Part shown: positions 1-8,679 of the stretch, in pieces
How positions within the stretch are numbered: position 1 is the first letter of the stretch
How the letters are laid out: each line of letters opens with the position of its first letter
DNA from: JBCAXA01 sp039183535
GTDB taxonomy: Bacteria; Pseudomonadota; Gammaproteobacteria; Steroidobacterales; Woeseiaceae
Direction of reading: 5' to 3'
Length of the DNA stretch: 35,180 nucleotides
NCBI GenBank assembly: GCA_039183535.1
Contig: JBCDBO010000030.1
Coordinates: 1 to 35,180 of the forward strand
Notes under the pieces: generated by a model
Database searches by the model: none
Seen by the model: only the letters and a program-made list of their open reading frames with translations
What the model was told of the DNA's origin: nothing
Program-made: the position numbers and the translations under genes

Positions 1-233
1 AATGCGGTTTCTCGTCACAGGCCGTTGCCGCGCTTAAGGCCTGCGGTAAACCGTTCTCGTACGTGAATATCTTCGAGGACCCGGAGATCCGCGAGGGCTT
101 GAAAACATACTCGAATTGGCCGACGTTTCCGCAGCTTTACGTGAACGGTGAATTGATCGGTGGCGCCGATATCACGATCGACATGTACCAGAGCGGCGAG
201 TTACAAACGCTACTCAATGACGTCGCTGACTGA
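1..233 (+). CDS. grxD: Monothiol glutaredoxin, C-terminal part (5' end outside window)
   Basis: The frame enters the window already open; the first complete codon (3-5) is the Cys of a CGFS active site, and 76 residues follow to a TGA at 231-233. CGFS marks the monothiol glutaredoxins (Grx4/GrxD), which carry or deliver [2Fe-2S] clusters with glutathione and BolA-type partners in the cytoplasm. The glutathione-binding WPTFPQLYVNGE and GG stretches are also present (about residues 36-52 of the visible part). About 30 N-terminal residues are missing to the left. The gene runs convergently into rnt, with a 24-base overlap of the 3' ends. In E. coli grxD and rnt are also close neighbours, which supports both calls. 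Confidence 0.93.
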   Translation, partial: CGFSSQAVAALKACGKPFSYVNIFEDPEIREGLKTYSNWPTFPQLYVNGELIGGADITIDMYQSGELQTLLNDVAD

Positions 234-851
234 GTCTAGGCTGGCACGGTAAATCGGCTCGACTCGATTCAGAATGTCGCAAAAGACGTCGGCGGTTTTC
301 TCTGCGTCATAGGCGGCGCTGTGGGCGCTGGTCTCATCCCACGGTTGCCCGCTGGCCGCTGCGGCACGAGCGAGTACCGTCTGACCGAACACGACCCCGC
401 CCAACGTTGCCGTGTCGAAGCTCGTAAACGGATGAAACGGATTGCGTTTGATGTCCGTTCGGGCCACCGCCGCGTTCAGAAAGCCGAGATCAAATGACGC
501 GTTATGGCCAACCAAGACTGCGCGCGTGCAACCGTGGGCCTTGACGGCGCGTCGTACCTCGCGGAACAGCCGTTGCAGCGCATCTTTCTCATCGATCGCG
601 GGCCGCAGCGGATGGTTCGGGTCAATGCCGTTGACGGCCAGCGAGGCGGGGTCCATCCGCGCGCCCTCGAACGGCAATACATGGAATCGTGTGGTCTCGG
701 CACGGATGAAACTGCCGTCATCGGCAACGGTGATAGGGACGGCGGCAATCTCGAGTAAGGCGTCCGTGGCCGAGTTGAAACCGCCCGTCTCAACATCAAC
801 GATAACCGGTAGGAAACCGCGAAAACGCTGTCCTAGGTCCTGGTCATTCAT
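210..851 (-). CDS. rnt: Ribonuclease T
   Basis: 213 residues, the usual RNase T length. RNase T is a dimeric DEDDh 3'-5' exoribonuclease that trims tRNA 3' CCA ends and matures stable RNAs. The exonuclease residues are in place: Asp19 and Glu21 in DVETGG, Asp121 in HNASFD, and His177 and Asp182 in HSAAYDAEKT. The ATG start (849-851) lies inside the end of the upstream aminopeptidase gene (8-base overlap), so the two are probably translated from one message. The 3' end overlaps grxD on the other strand. No unusual feature is seen. Confidence 0.95.
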   Translation of the reverse strand: MNDQDLGQRFRGFLPVIVDVETGGFNSATDALLEIAAVPITVADDGSFIRAETTRFHVLPFEGARMDPASLAVNGIDPNHPLRPAIDEKDALQRLFREVRRAVKAHGCTRAVLVGHNASFDLGFLNAAVARTDIKRNPFHPFTSFDTATLGGVVFGQTVLARAAAASGQPWDETSAHSAAYDAEKTADVFCDILNRVEPIYRASLDSVSDVIE

Positions 852-2361
852 CGTCGGCTGCCGCCAGGAGGTGCGGTAATTCGCGCGCTAGCTCAACCCC
901 AAGGCGAGCGCCGACACCGGTTATTTCCGTACCGACCAGACCGAGGCCACCTTTGTGTTGCGCTGCACTCAGATCGATGTGGATCCATGGGGTCGTGGGC
1001 GGAACAAACTGTTGTAAGAACGTCGCAGCGTAGATGTGATCGCCGTTTCCGTCGACGCGGCACTGCACTAAGTCGGCCACCTCGCTACGAATATCGTCAG
1101 CGAAAATCGCATCCATAGGAAACGGCCACAACGGCTCGGCACATTGCCGGCTAAGTTCTTTAAGCGCCGGGTAGAGCGCAGCGGTATTGGAGAAGACACC
1201 GCTGTATCTGGTCGTGACGGCATTGACACAGCTACCGGTCAGTGTCGCAAAGTCGATCATCAAGTCCGGTTTGCGTCGCCCCGCTAACGTCAATGCATCA
1301 GCAAGTGCCATCCGCCCCTCCGCATCGGTGTGAATGGTTTGAATCGTCTTTCCATTGAGTGCCGTAACGATATCTTGGCTCTTGTAGGCGGTCGGTCCGA
1401 TTCGATTTTCGGTGATCGCTAACCAGCAATCGACCGCGTGCGGATAGTTGAGTTGGGCAAGTGCCTTGGTGGCTGCCAGCGCAACAGCGCTGCCTTGCAT
1501 GTCCAAGTGCATATCGAGCATCGCGCGGAACGGCTTGAGATTATTACCGCCAGTGTCGAATATGACGCCTTTGCCGAGCAGGGCAAGACGTTTCGACTTA
1601 CGCGTCGATTTCGGCGTATAGCTAATACGCAAGATGCCAGCATCGTCGGTCGCGTTGCCTTGCGCGACGGCGCAAAAAGCACCAGCACCCATTTTTCTGA
1701 GCTGCTTCACCGAGTAGAAGCGACTCGTTAGCCCATGGTCGTTGGCCACTTGCTGAGCTGCTCCGCGCAGGGCCGACGCGTCGAGATAGTTCGGCGGCAT
1801 CGCACCTAGCCAGCGCGCCAGATTATTGGCATTGGCGCGGCTAACGGCCAGCAGGCGGTCGCTGCCAGTTACGCTCGCAAATAAACGCAGACGCCGCAGC
1901 CGGCTTTTGTCAGCAGCGGAGGTCGAGTAGTTCGGCAGCCGAAAGTCGTTGATCAGGAACGCTTCAAGGGCCCACGCCGATAGCTTGGCCGCTTGCTCAT
2001 CGGCGCCACCGGCTACGAGTATGCCGACCGCTTCCGGTTGGCTATCCAAACAGGCGACCGCCAGGCGGCGGACGGCGTCGGCAATGCTCGGCGAATCGTC
2101 GAGCGATGCGACTTGGATGGCAACGATCCGTGTGCCGCGCCGATTGTCGAGATCGGTCGTTGCTAAGCGGGTCGGACTCACCCCTGCGTTTTTCCGCCGT
2201 AGCCAGCGCGATGCTGATGGCAGCGCGCTCGGCAGCGACGGCAGGTCACCTGGCGGCAACAGCAGCGCTACGCAATCGAGTTCCGCGCATTGACGCTCAT
2301 CGAGAGGCCGGCGGGAGACGCTGACGCGCGCGGGAGAGTGATTCGGTAGGGCGTCCGTCAC
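844..2361 (-). CDS. Leucyl aminopeptidase family protein (M17)
   Basis: 505 residues, the size of PepA-type cytosol aminopeptidases, which are hexameric two-metal enzymes that remove N-terminal residues from peptides. The C-terminal half carries the M17 metal and catalytic set: the GKG Lys, the FD Asp and the catalytic Lys in NLKP, then the Asp of LDMQGS, and the Asp, Glu and Arg of HTDAEGR. The canonical motif is NTDAEGR, so Asn to His here is a family variation, and FDTGGNN replaces FDSGGIS. These differences point to a divergent M17 branch rather than classical pepA, so I give no symbol. The start is GTG at 2359-2361 with only a weak ribosome site. It is the promoter-proximal gene before rnt and diverges from aceE across 206 bases. 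Confidence 0.88.
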   Translation of the reverse strand: MTDALPNHSPARVSVSRRPLDERQCAELDCVALLLPPGDLPSLPSALPSASRWLRRKNAGVSPTRLATTDLDNRRGTRIVAIQVASLDDSPSIADAVRRLAVACLDSQPEAVGILVAGGADEQAAKLSAWALEAFLINDFRLPNYSTSAADKSRLRRLRLFASVTGSDRLLAVSRANANNLARWLGAMPPNYLDASALRGAAQQVANDHGLTSRFYSVKQLRKMGAGAFCAVAQGNATDDAGILRISYTPKSTRKSKRLALLGKGVIFDTGGNNLKPFRAMLDMHLDMQGSAVALAATKALAQLNYPHAVDCWLAITENRIGPTAYKSQDIVTALNGKTIQTIHTDAEGRMALADALTLAGRRKPDLMIDFATLTGSCVNAVTTRYSGVFSNTAALYPALKELSRQCAEPLWPFPMDAIFADDIRSEVADLVQCRVDGNGDHIYAATFLQQFVPPTTPWIHIDLSAAQHKGGLGLVGTEITGVGARLGVELARELPHLLAAADDE

Positions 2362-2431
2362 GCTCGTCGGCCCGGCGAACAGCTAGCGTTCGGTGAACAG
2401 GAGTCGGTCATTGGGGCGCCTTTTCCGCGTA

Positions 2432-2459
2432 TTTGTCGGGCAGCAAAATCGAGTATCAT
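2432..2459 (+). promoter_or_regulatory. Possible promoter of the aceE operon
   Basis: TTTGTC (2432-2437) and TATCAT (2454-2459) are separated by 16 bases and lie about 110 bases before the aceE start. Both match the sigma-70 boxes only partly. This is the best candidate in the 206-base gap between the aminopeptidase and aceE; I see no clear PdhR-like operator. The assignment comes from motif reading alone. Confidence 0.3.
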
Positions 2460-2567
2460 CCGTAAGTTGTCCACCGGATGGGTCTCGCGACGCCACCAAA
2501 ACATCGTAACTGAAGGGTACGCCTAATTCATCCGGCGCGCTGCGTCCTCGCCAACAATGACTGCCAC

Positions 2568-5231
2568 ATGAAACCATTTAGTCGCTTCGACGATATCGAT
2601 TCCACAGAAACTCACGAATGGCTCGAAGCGATCGATTCCGTTCTGAAAACCGATGGGCCGGAACGCGCTCACTTTTTGCTCAATCGGATGATCGATTTCG
2701 CGCGCCGCTCTGGCGCCTACCTGCCGTACAGCCCCAATACCGCGTATGTCAACACGATCTCGCCAGGGCAACAGCCTGACTATCCCGGTGACCGAACGCT
2801 CGAAAAGCGTATCGAGGCCTATATACGTTGGAACGCGATGGCAATGGTGGTTCAGGCCAATCGCGAGAATTCCGAGTATGGCGGTCATATTTCGAGTTAC
2901 GCATCGTCGGCCACTCTGTACGAGGTTGGCTTTAATCATTTCTGGCGAGCGGCAACCGACGAGCGTGGCGGCGATCTCGTGTTTATCCAGGGACACTCAT
3001 CGCCGGGTATTTACGCGCGGGCCTATTTGGAGGGACGGCTGACCGAAAAGGACCTGACACGTTTTCGTCGCGAAGTCGGCGGTAACGGTTTGTCGTCGTA
3101 TCCGCACCCTTGGTTAATGCCCGATTTTTGGCAGTTCCCAACGGTATCGATGGGCTTGGGCCCGATGATGGCACTGTACCAGGCGCGCTTTATGCGCTAC
3201 CTCGAGAACCGCGGGTTGATGCCGCCTAGCGATCGCAAAGTCTGGTGTTTTCTCGGCGACGGCGAGATGGATGAGCCCGAATCGCTGGGTGCGATCACGA
3301 TGGCGGTGCGCGAAAAGCTCGATAACCTGGTCTTCGTCGTCAACTGCAACCTGCAACGTCTCGATGGACCGGTCCGCGGCAACGGTAAAATCATTCAAGA
3401 ATTGGAGGCTGCGTTCGGTGGGGCGGGCTGGAGCGTTATCAAGCTCATTTGGGGCTCGCGCTGGGATCCCTTGCTGGCGCGTGATCGGGATGGCTTGCTG
3501 CGGCGAATCATGGAAGAAACGGTCGACGGCGAATACCAGAACTACAAAGCCAAAGGCGGCGCTTACACACGGGAGCACTTTTTCGGTAAGGAGCCGGCTC
3601 TCAAGTCGCTGGTTGCCAATATGTCCGATGAAGATGTTTGGCGCCTCAATCGCGGTGGTCACGATGCGATCAAAGTCTACGCGGCCTACGCAAAAGCGGT
3701 GGCGACTACCGATCGGCCGACCGTCATTCTCGCGAAGACGGTCAAAGGTTTTGGTCTCGGTGCCGTTGCCGAAGGCGCCAACACCTCGCACCAACAGAAA
3801 AAGCTCGACGATGATGACCTACGCGCTTTTCGGGATCGATTCAACATTCCGGTCTCTGATAAAGACCTGTCAAAAGTACCGTTTTATAGGCCACCGGAAG
3901 ACAGTGATGAGCTCGCGTACATGCTCGAACGCCGGCGCCAGCTAGACGGTTACCTGCCGGCCCGCCGACGCACCAGTACGGCGTTAACGGCACCAGCACT
4001 CGAGGCGTTCAAAACGCAATTGGATGGCACCGGTGAGCGAGAAGCATCGACGACGATGGCGTTCGTACGCATCTTATCGACGTTGCTAAAAGACAAGACG
4101 CTTGGAAAATACGTTGTCCCGATCGTGCCGGACGAGGCCCGCACATTCGGCATGGAGGGGCTATTCCGCCAAGTAGGCATCTACTCATCGGTCGGGCAGT
4201 TATACACGCCGCAAGATGCCGACCAACTAATGTTCTACAAAGAGGACCGTAAAGGTCAGATTTTGGAAGAGGGCATCAACGAGGCGGGAGCGTTTTGTTC
4301 GTGGGCGGCAGCGGGTACCTCCTACAGCAATCACAACATCCCGATGATTCCGTTTTACATCTACTACTCGATGTTCGGATTTCAACGAATCGGTGACTTT
4401 ATTTGGGCTGGCGGTGACATGCAGTCACGTGGTTTCTTGATTGGCGGTACGGCCGGTCGAACGACGCTCGCTGGCGAAGGCTTGCAACACCAAGACGGCC
4501 ACAGCCACCTATTGGCATCGACCGTCCCAAATTGCGTTTGCTACGACCCGGCGTACGCGTATGAACTGGCGGTCATTGTTCAAGATGGTCTTCGGCGGAT
4601 GATGGAAGAGCAGGAGAATGTCTTCTATTACATCACCTGCATGAACGAGAACTACGTGCATCCTTCGATACCGAAAGGCGCGGAAGACGGTATCTTGAAA
4701 GGCTTGTATCTGGCGCAGCTCGGTGGCCGTGGCCGCGTTCGTGTGCAGCTGATTGGTTCCGGTACGATTTTGCGCGAGGTCGTCGCAGCAGCAAAAATGC
4801 TTAGCGACGACTACAAGATACCGGCCGATATCTGGAGCGCGACGAGCTTCAACGAGTTGCGGCGTGAGTGCCTTGAAGTCGAGCGGTGGAACGCATTGCA
4901 CCCGGAGGAAGAGCCACGTCGCAGCTACTTGGAGCGTGTTTTGGAAGGGCGCCCTGGGCCGTTTATCGCAGCCACCGACTACATGAAGATCGTTCCCGAG
5001 CAAATCGAACGTTGGGTGCCTGGTCGCTACGTTACGCTCGGTACGGACGGTTTCGGGCGCAGCGATGCGCGTGCCGCACTTCGCGATCACTTCGAAGTCG
5101 ATCGTCGCTACATCGTAGTCGCTGCCCTCAAAGCACTTGCCGATGACGGCGCGTTGGACCAAAAGACGGTCGTCGAAGCGATCGAGCGTTATGGCATAGA
5201 TCCGGACAAACCGGACCCGGTAACGCTGTAG
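2568..5231 (+). CDS. aceE: Pyruvate dehydrogenase E1 component, homodimeric type
   Basis: 887 residues, identical in length to E. coli AceE. It decarboxylates pyruvate with thiamine diphosphate and transfers the acetyl group to lipoyl domains of E2. The thiamine diphosphate/Mg motif GDGEMDEPES starts near residue 230, and strongly conserved blocks such as GHISSYASSA and GGTAGRTTL...GLQHQDGHS are intact. The ATG at 2568 is preceded by a poor Shine-Dalgarno; an out-of-frame ATG lies 11 bases earlier. aceF follows after 21 bases and lpdA after that, so the complex is made from one operon, probably read from the promoter candidate near 2432-2459. The single-chain E1, as opposed to the alpha/beta type, is typical of gamma- and betaproteobacteria. 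Confidence 0.97.
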   Translation: MKPFSRFDDIDSTETHEWLEAIDSVLKTDGPERAHFLLNRMIDFARRSGAYLPYSPNTAYVNTISPGQQPDYPGDRTLEKRIEAYIRWNAMAMVVQANRENSEYGGHISSYASSATLYEVGFNHFWRAATDERGGDLVFIQGHSSPGIYARAYLEGRLTEKDLTRFRREVGGNGLSSYPHPWLMPDFWQFPTVSMGLGPMMALYQARFMRYLENRGLMPPSDRKVWCFLGDGEMDEPESLGAITMAVREKLDNLVFVVNCNLQRLDGPVRGNGKIIQELEAAFGGAGWSVIKLIWGSRWDPLLARDRDGLLRRIMEETVDGEYQNYKAKGGAYTREHFFGKEPALKSLVANMSDEDVWRLNRGGHDAIKVYAAYAKAVATTDRPTVILAKTVKGFGLGAVAEGANTSHQQKKLDDDDLRAFRDRFNIPVSDKDLSKVPFYRPPEDSDELAYMLERRRQLDGYLPARRRTSTALTAPALEAFKTQLDGTGEREASTTMAFVRILSTLLKDKTLGKYVVPIVPDEARTFGMEGLFRQVGIYSSVGQLYTPQDADQLMFYKEDRKGQILEEGINEAGAFCSWAAAGTSYSNHNIPMIPFYIYYSMFGFQRIGDFIWAGGDMQSRGFLIGGTAGRTTLAGEGLQHQDGHSHLLASTVPNCVCYDPAYAYELAVIVQDGLRRMMEEQENVFYYITCMNENYVHPSIPKGAEDGILKGLYLAQLGGRGRVRVQLIGSGTILREVVAAAKMLSDDYKIPADIWSATSFNELRRECLEVERWNALHPEEEPRRSYLERVLEGRPGPFIAATDYMKIVPEQIERWVPGRYVTLGTDGFGRSDARAALRDHFEVDRRYIVVAALKALADDGALDQKTVVEAIERYGIDPDKPDPVTL

Positions 5232-5252
5232 CGTGGGCGATAGGTAGCTGAC

Positions 5253-6905
5253 GTGAGTAAGCAAAACAACGTTTCGATTCCCGATCTTGGCGACTTCAGC
5301 GACGTCGAGGTGATTGAGGTGCTCGTCGCTGTCGGTGACTCGGTCAGTGCTGAAGACGGCATTATCACGCTGGAAACCGATAAGGCGACGATGGACGTCC
5401 CGGCACCGATGGATGGCACGATCGCCAGTCTGTCAGTCGCGGTCGGCGATACGGTCAACAGCGGCGATATCATCGCCGTGCTAGAGCAAGGCAGCGACGC
5501 CCACTCTGCGCCCGCAGCCGATGAACCCGCGACGGATACGCCGAGCGAGGACGATGGCGACACGGTCATTCGCCAGGTCGACGCCGTGGCGACGGCCGAC
5601 AGTGCGCAGACCGTCCCGGACCTTGGCGATTTTTCCGACGTCGAGGTCATCGACGTCCTGGTCAATGTTGGCGATGTGATCGCTGTCGATGACGGGCTAG
5701 TTACGCTCGAGACCGATAAGGCGACCATGGATGTGCCGAGCACGGCGGCCGGCACAATTACCGACGTTAAGGTCAGTGTTGGCGATCGAGTCAATATCGG
5801 CGACACGCTGGCGATCATTGCGGCCACACTCACCGCGGACGCAGCACCGGTCGCAACGGCGCCACCGGCGAATGAGCCGGACGCGCCAACTGCGCCACAC
5901 ACAGAGCAAGCGCCGGTCGACCCCGCCACAGCAACGGCGCCAAAGCCGCCAACGCAAATCGTTGAGCCGACCATCGATGAAGCCGGCTTTTCGACGGCGC
6001 ACGCCAGTCCGTCGGTTCGCCGGCTCGCGCGCGAACTTGGCGTCAATCTTGCCCGCGTCAAAGGCACAGGTCGCAAAGGCCGGATCAGTGCCGACGACGT
6101 CAAGGCGTGGGTCAAGCAAACATTAGCCGGTCACGGATCGGCTGGCGCTGGAACTGGCGCGCCGTTACCAGCCACCCCGGTGGTTGATTTTGGCGCATTC
6201 GGGCCGATTCGCGAGGAAAAGCTCAGCCGCATTCAGAAAATCAGCGGGCCGCGCTTGCAGGCGAGTTGGATCAATCTGCCGCACGTGACACAGCATGATT
6301 TGGCCGATATCACGGAGCTTGAGGCGCGGCGGCAACTGCTGAAAGGGCCGGCCAAAGACAAAGGTATTTCGCTGACGCCGTTGGCGTTTATCGTTCGCGC
6401 GGTCGTAAGGGCGTTGGCGGAGTTTCCGACCTTCGCGAGTTCGTTATCCGCGGACGGATCGGCACTGGTGATGAAGGAGTATTGCCACATCGGATTCGCG
6501 GCGGATACCCCGAACGGATTGATGGTACCGGTCATCCGAGATGCCGATAAGCTCGATGTTTACGAGGTCGCTGGCGAGCTCGCTACGCTGTCGAAAGCGG
6601 CACGCGAGGGCAAACTTAAACTCGACCAAATGCAAGGCGCCGTATTTACAATATCGAGTCTTGGCGGGATTGGCGGTACAGCGTTTACGCCGATTGTTAA
6701 TGCGCCGGAGGTGGCCATACTCGGCGTGTCGCGGTCGAGCATGCAGCCAGTGTGGAATGGTGAGAGTTTCGATCCACGGCTGCTGCTACCGCTGTCGTTG
6801 TCCTATGACCACCGGGTCATCGACGGCGCGGCAGCAGTGCGATTTACGACGCGCCTCGGCGAGTTGTTGGGTGATGTTGCTGGCCTACTGGAGGCGCAGC
6901 CCTGA
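5253..6905 (+). CDS. aceF: Dihydrolipoamide acetyltransferase (PDH E2), two lipoyl domains
   Basis: 550 residues, GTG start. Domain order: lipoyl domain 1 (about 7-78, lipoyl Lys44 in ETDKATMD), an acidic Ala/Pro linker, lipoyl domain 2 (about 119-190, Lys156 in the same motif), an Ala/Pro/Thr linker, the peripheral-subunit-binding domain (about 251-286), and the catalytic acetyltransferase domain with its HxxxDG motif (His520, Asp524). It forms the cubic core of the pyruvate dehydrogenase complex and moves acetyl groups to CoA. E. coli AceF has three lipoyl domains; here E2 carries two and a third very similar one sits on the E3 encoded next (see lpdA). Spacing to aceE is 21 bases and to lpdA 27 bases. 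Confidence 0.96.
   Translation: MSKQNNVSIPDLGDFSDVEVIEVLVAVGDSVSAEDGIITLETDKATMDVPAPMDGTIASLSVAVGDTVNSGDIIAVLEQGSDAHSAPAADEPATDTPSEDDGDTVIRQVDAVATADSAQTVPDLGDFSDVEVIDVLVNVGDVIAVDDGLVTLETDKATMDVPSTAAGTITDVKVSVGDRVNIGDTLAIIAATLTADAAPVATAPPANEPDAPTAPHTEQAPVDPATATAPKPPTQIVEPTIDEAGFSTAHASPSVRRLARELGVNLARVKGTGRKGRISADDVKAWVKQTLAGHGSAGAGTGAPLPATPVVDFGAFGPIREEKLSRIQKISGPRLQASWINLPHVTQHDLADITELEARRQLLKGPAKDKGISLTPLAFIVRAVVRALAEFPTFASSLSADGSALVMKEYCHIGFAADTPNGLMVPVIRDADKLDVYEVAGELATLSKAAREGKLKLDQMQGAVFTISSLGGIGGTAFTPIVNAPEVAILGVSRSSMQPVWNGESFDPRLLLPLSLSYDHRVIDGAAAVRFTTRLGELLGDVAGLLEAQP
5271..5486 (+). repeat. Lipoyl-domain coding repeat, copy 1 (aceF)
   Basis: Encodes AceF residues about 7-78, with lipoyl Lys44. 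It opens with IPDLGDFSDVEVIEVLV and contains LETDKATMD. It is the first of three closely similar coding repeats within 1.9 kb; the others are at 5607-5822 and 6933-7154. Confidence 0.85.
5607..5822 (+). repeat. Lipoyl-domain coding repeat, copy 2 (aceF)
   Basis: Encodes AceF residues about 119-190, with lipoyl Lys156 (codon at 5718). The first 17 residues differ from copy 1 at only two positions (V for I at the start, and D for E). Confidence 0.85.
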
Positions 6906-6932
6906 TCGTCTGTCAGTGACGAGAGGCCAAGA

Positions 6933-7154
6933 ATGAAGATCGTTATCCCGGATCTCGGCGATTTCTCCGACGTCGATGTCATCGAAGTATTGGTTAACGT
7001 CGGCGATGTCGTCGATGTCGAGCAAGCGCTAGTGACGCTAGAGACCGACAAAGCGACAATGGACATTCCGTCGCCTGCGGCCGGAACCATCGAAGCAGTA
7101 AGCGTTGCTGTTGGCGATAAGGTGTCCTCCGGTACGGTCATCGGCGAGCTCAGC
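6933..7154 (+). repeat. Lipoyl-domain coding repeat, copy 3 (lpdA)
   Basis: Encodes LpdA residues 1-74, with lipoyl Lys40 (codon at 7050). It opens with IPDLGDFSDVDVIEVLV, one residue different from aceF copy 1, which points to domain duplication and fusion inside this operon or an ancestral one. Confidence 0.85.
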
Positions 7155-8675
7155 GGTGCCGCCGACGCGTCGCAAGCGTCGCAAGCGTCGGAAACGTCGG
7201 CAGCGGTTGAGACGACAGCGCCACAGCCATCGAGCCCGCCCACGGAGGTCGCCGGCAACGATCGCGATTACGACGTTGTCGTACTCGGTTCAGGCCCAGG
7301 CGGCTACTCAGCCGCATTCCGTGCCGCCGATCTTGGCTTGAAAACCGCCCTAATTGAGCGCCACGAACGCTTGGGCGGGGTTTGCCTGAACGTCGGCTGT
7401 ATTCCCTCTAAGGCATTGTTGCACGCCGCTAAAGTCATTGAAGATGCCGCTGCAATGGCTGATCACGGCATTCTTTTCGGGCAACCGAAGATCGACGCGC
7501 CGCAGTTGCGTGACTGGAAGCAAAGCGTTGTGAACCGACTGACCGGTGGCCTTGCCGGCATGGCGAAGCAGCGCAAAGTCGATGTCATCCATGGTACCGG
7601 TACGTTTCGTGATGCGCATACGCTCGACGTTGAGCGTGACGATGGCTCGCGGCAGCCAGTCTCATTTACGCATTGCATCGTCGCTGCTGGTTCCGAGAGC
7701 GTACGCCTGCCAGGCGCGCCCGACGATCCGCGCGTTGTTTCGTCGACCGGCGCGTTGGAGCTCGCGCCGTTGCCGGAGTCGTTGCTCGTCGTTGGTGGTG
7801 GCATTATCGGTCTTGAGATGGCCTGCGTTTACGACGCACTCGGTGTGCCGGTAACGATCGTTGAGCTCAGCAATACACTGATGCCGGGCGCCGATCCGGA
7901 CCTCGTCCGGCCCCTTTCGAAACGCTTAACCAAGCGCTATAAAGCCATCCACCTCGGCGTAAAAGTCACCGCTATGCGTTCGGTCGATGCGGGCATTGAA
8001 GTCACGTTCGATGGCGATAAAGCACCCGCGGCGACCATCTTCGGCCGCGTCTTAGTGGCGGTCGGACGAACGCCAAACGGTCGCCGCATTAACGCGGAGG
8101 CAGCAGGGATTCACGTCGATGAGCGTGGTTTTATTCCTGTCGACAATCGCCTACGTACCAATGTCGAGCACATCTTTGCGATCGGTGACATCGTTGGCCA
8201 ACCCATGCTAGCGCACAAAGCGACCCACGAGGGGCATGTTGCGGCGGAGGTCATCGCAGGCGAGAAAAGTGTCTTCGATGCGCGGGTCATACCGTCGGTT
8301 GCGTATACCGACCCGGAAGTTGCATGGGTTGGCGTTACCGAAACGCAAGCGAAAGCGGATGGGCTTGATATCGAGGTTGGTAAGTTTCCGTGGGCGGCCA
8401 GCGGTCGCTCGTTAGCCAACGGGCGAGATGAGGGTTTGACCAAGCTTATTTTCGATCGTCAGTCGCATCGGCTAGTGGGGGCGGGCATCGTTGGCACGAG
8501 CGCTGGTGATCTTATCTCGGAGCTTGCTTTAGCCATTGAGATGGGCGCTGATGCGCGGGACATTGCTCTGACGATACACCCGCACCCGACGCTAGGTGAA
8601 ACCGTAGGTTTGGCGGCAGAGGTTTACGAGGGGACCGTTACCGATTTGTACGTGCCCCGCAAACGGGCATCGTAA
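6933..8675 (+). CDS. lpdA: Dihydrolipoamide dehydrogenase (E3) with N-terminal lipoyl domain
   Basis: 580 residues, about 105 longer than a plain E3 of around 475. Residues 1-74 are a lipoyl domain with Lys40 in ETDKATMD. A linker (about 75-110) rich in Ala, Ser, Gln and Thr follows, then the flavoprotein: FAD motif GSGPGG (119-124), redox-active Cys151 and Cys156 in GGVCLNVGCIPS, a second GGGIIG dinucleotide motif, and the catalytic His551-Glu556 pair in HPHPTLGE. It reoxidises dihydrolipoamide with NAD. Lipoyl-E3 fusions are known, for example the neisserial P64k antigen and the Ralstonia/Cupriavidus PdhL. This is the last gene of the aceEF-lpdA operon, and its stop lies 4 bases from the stop of the convergent DUF2855 gene. 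Confidence 0.96.
   Translation: MKIVIPDLGDFSDVDVIEVLVNVGDVVDVEQALVTLETDKATMDIPSPAAGTIEAVSVAVGDKVSSGTVIGELSGAADASQASQASETSAAVETTAPQPSSPPTEVAGNDRDYDVVVLGSGPGGYSAAFRAADLGLKTALIERHERLGGVCLNVGCIPSKALLHAAKVIEDAAAMADHGILFGQPKIDAPQLRDWKQSVVNRLTGGLAGMAKQRKVDVIHGTGTFRDAHTLDVERDDGSRQPVSFTHCIVAAGSESVRLPGAPDDPRVVSSTGALELAPLPESLLVVGGGIIGLEMACVYDALGVPVTIVELSNTLMPGADPDLVRPLSKRLTKRYKAIHLGVKVTAMRSVDAGIEVTFDGDKAPAATIFGRVLVAVGRTPNGRRINAEAAGIHVDERGFIPVDNRLRTNVEHIFAIGDIVGQPMLAHKATHEGHVAAEVIAGEKSVFDARVIPSVAYTDPEVAWVGVTETQAKADGLDIEVGKFPWAASGRSLANGRDEGLTKLIFDRQSHRLVGAGIVGTSAGDLISELALAIEMGADARDIALTIHPHPTLGETVGLAAEVYEGTVTDLYVPRKRAS
7167..7202 (+). repeat. 9-base tandem repeat in the E3 linker
   Basis: Four in-frame 9-base units: GCGTCGCAA twice, then GCGTCGGAA and ACGTCGGCA. 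They encode the ASQASQASETSA part of the flexible linker between the lipoyl and FAD domains of LpdA. Such units can change number by slippage and so alter linker length without breaking the frame. Confidence 0.8.
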
Positions 8676-8679
8676 CGCG

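Noticed and set aside
2383..2577. 64-codon minus-strand open frame across the aceE upstream region
   Set aside because: It covers the divergent promoter gap and the aceE start, has no recognisable domain and no good ribosome site.
5189..6115. 308-codon minus-strand open frame opposite aceF
   Set aside because: Ser/Thr/Ala-rich translation mirrors the repetitive linkers and lipoyl domains of aceF on the plus strand.
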